A stretch of DNA of 64,000 nt from Ifrita kowaldi. Its lineage: Eukaryota > Chordata > Aves > Passeriformes > Cinclosomatidae. The stretch lies in NCBI GenBank assembly GCA_013398055.1, contig VZRS01001510.1, positions 62,001 through 126,000 on the forward strand, read 5' to 3'. Both the position numbers and the translations under genes were made by a program. Position 1 is the first letter of the stretch; each line of letters begins with the position of its first letter. The notes under the pieces were generated by a model. That model was not told the origin of the DNA. It worked only from the letters and a program-made list of their open reading frames with translations, and searched no databases. Below, one piece after another: positions 63,669 through 64,000 of the stretch.

Positions 63669-64000
63669 GTTCTGTAATTACCTTGTATTAAGTAAATGAA
63701 GGTTTTCTGAAAAATAGTTGCAATTTGTGATTGTCAGTCTCAATTCCGTATTTTCCAAAATTGTCATAAGCAGCTTTTGGCAATGAAAAGGTGCGTTCAT
63801 TAAGTATTTGTGTGTTAGATGCAGACTGTATGACAGTTCATTTGCCATATCTGTGGTTCAACTGAAATTCTTCAAGACCTGTTCAGGTTTCAGAAATAAC
63901 TAACAGTAGCCAGTTGGACAGGCTTTCTGTGCCAGAGAATTAGGTAGTGTAAATATAGAACATTTTGATTGTGTTTTGTTTTAAGGTGTACATTCTATTT
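63669..64000 (+). other. SCAF8: start of SCAF8 intron 11 (runs off window)
   Basis: 332 bp of AT-rich DNA after the weak donor GTTCTG. No further SCAF8 exon is seen before the right edge. Confidence 0.8.

Larger units (their letters stand above)
22612..64000 (+). other. SCAF8: SCAF8 gene, 5' third (coding exons 1-11; continues past right edge)
   Basis: SCAF8 is a nuclear protein whose N-terminal CID binds the Ser2/Ser5-phosphorylated heptad repeats of RNA polymerase II. With SCAF4 it prevents early cleavage and polyadenylation and it supports elongation. Eleven exons join in frame to give 409 codons plus two bases with no stop. Order of regions: CID (residues about 1-139), Pro/Thr-rich and Gln/Ala-rich linker (140-328), Ser/Gln-rich and acidic segment (329-394), start of the Arg/Ser region (398 on). 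The RRM and C-terminal part lie off the window. SCAF8 rather than SCAF4 is called because the start reads MEAVKAFNSE-LYSLNDYKPP and exon 4 reads GQEKDVFAPRFSNN; from memory the SCAF4 paralogue differs at these places. Intron sizes in bp are 21273, 1498, 3563, 2766, 1167, 2855, 3511, 387, 2683, 125. The first intron being by far the largest is usual for this gene. Confidence 0.95.

Noticed and set aside
1..64000. tRNA, rRNA, snoRNA, CRISPR or bacterial-type operon features
   Set aside because: None seen; the window is vertebrate intronic and intergenic DNA.

Overview
This window is vertebrate nuclear DNA: AT-rich, intron-dominated, with CpG islands at promoters and one conserved protein-coding gene split by GT-AG introns. 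The dispersed repeats I can recognise are sparse and mostly CR1-type LINE fragments, several with the usual CR1 3' end (ATTCTATG-like octamers and the 'GGTTGGAAGGGACC' family of sequences in reverse). There are no Alu-, B1- or L1-like elements. That points to a bird (or another sauropsid). The species cannot be read from the sequence.

The gene is SCAF8 (RBM16), SR-related CTD-associated factor 8, on the + strand. Its first 11 coding exons are present, from the start codon at 22612 to the edge of exon 11 at 63668. Together they give 1,229 coding nucleotides, 409 codons plus two bases, about the first third of a protein of roughly 1,270 residues in mammals. They cover the whole CTD-interacting domain (CID, residues about 1-139), the Pro/Thr, Gln and Ala-rich linker, an acidic segment, and the start of the Arg/Ser-rich region. 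The RRM and the C-terminal half lie beyond the right edge. All junctions keep frame and there is no premature stop.

Layout. 1-22,000: upstream intergenic DNA with no coding gene I can recognise. It holds two minor CpG-rich islands (about 3.53-3.99 kb and 12.76-13.48 kb), each ending in a good + strand splice donor, so each may be a noncoding first exon. It also has a CR1 fragment at 20.6 kb. 22,020-23,260: the SCAF8 CpG-island promoter, 5' leader with two short uORFs, and coding exon 1. Three isolated N bases lie in this island. 22,642-43,914: the 21.3 kb intron 1, carrying a CR1 3' end, an old decayed CR1-like LINE body, a GC-rich solo-LTR-like element with a sense AATAAA, and a CR1 ORF2 fragment. 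43,915-63,668: exons 2-11 with introns of 0.1-3.6 kb.

SCAF8 and its paralogue SCAF4 bind the phosphorylated C-terminal repeats of RNA polymerase II and suppress premature cleavage and polyadenylation. The most interesting things here are cis features inside this gene that may affect its own RNA: the intronic LTR with a poly(A) signal, a possible poison exon in intron 1, an in-frame NAGNAG acceptor at exon 8, and a weak donor at exon 11 whose readthrough would give a CID-only protein. I found no gene cluster or evident new biological system.
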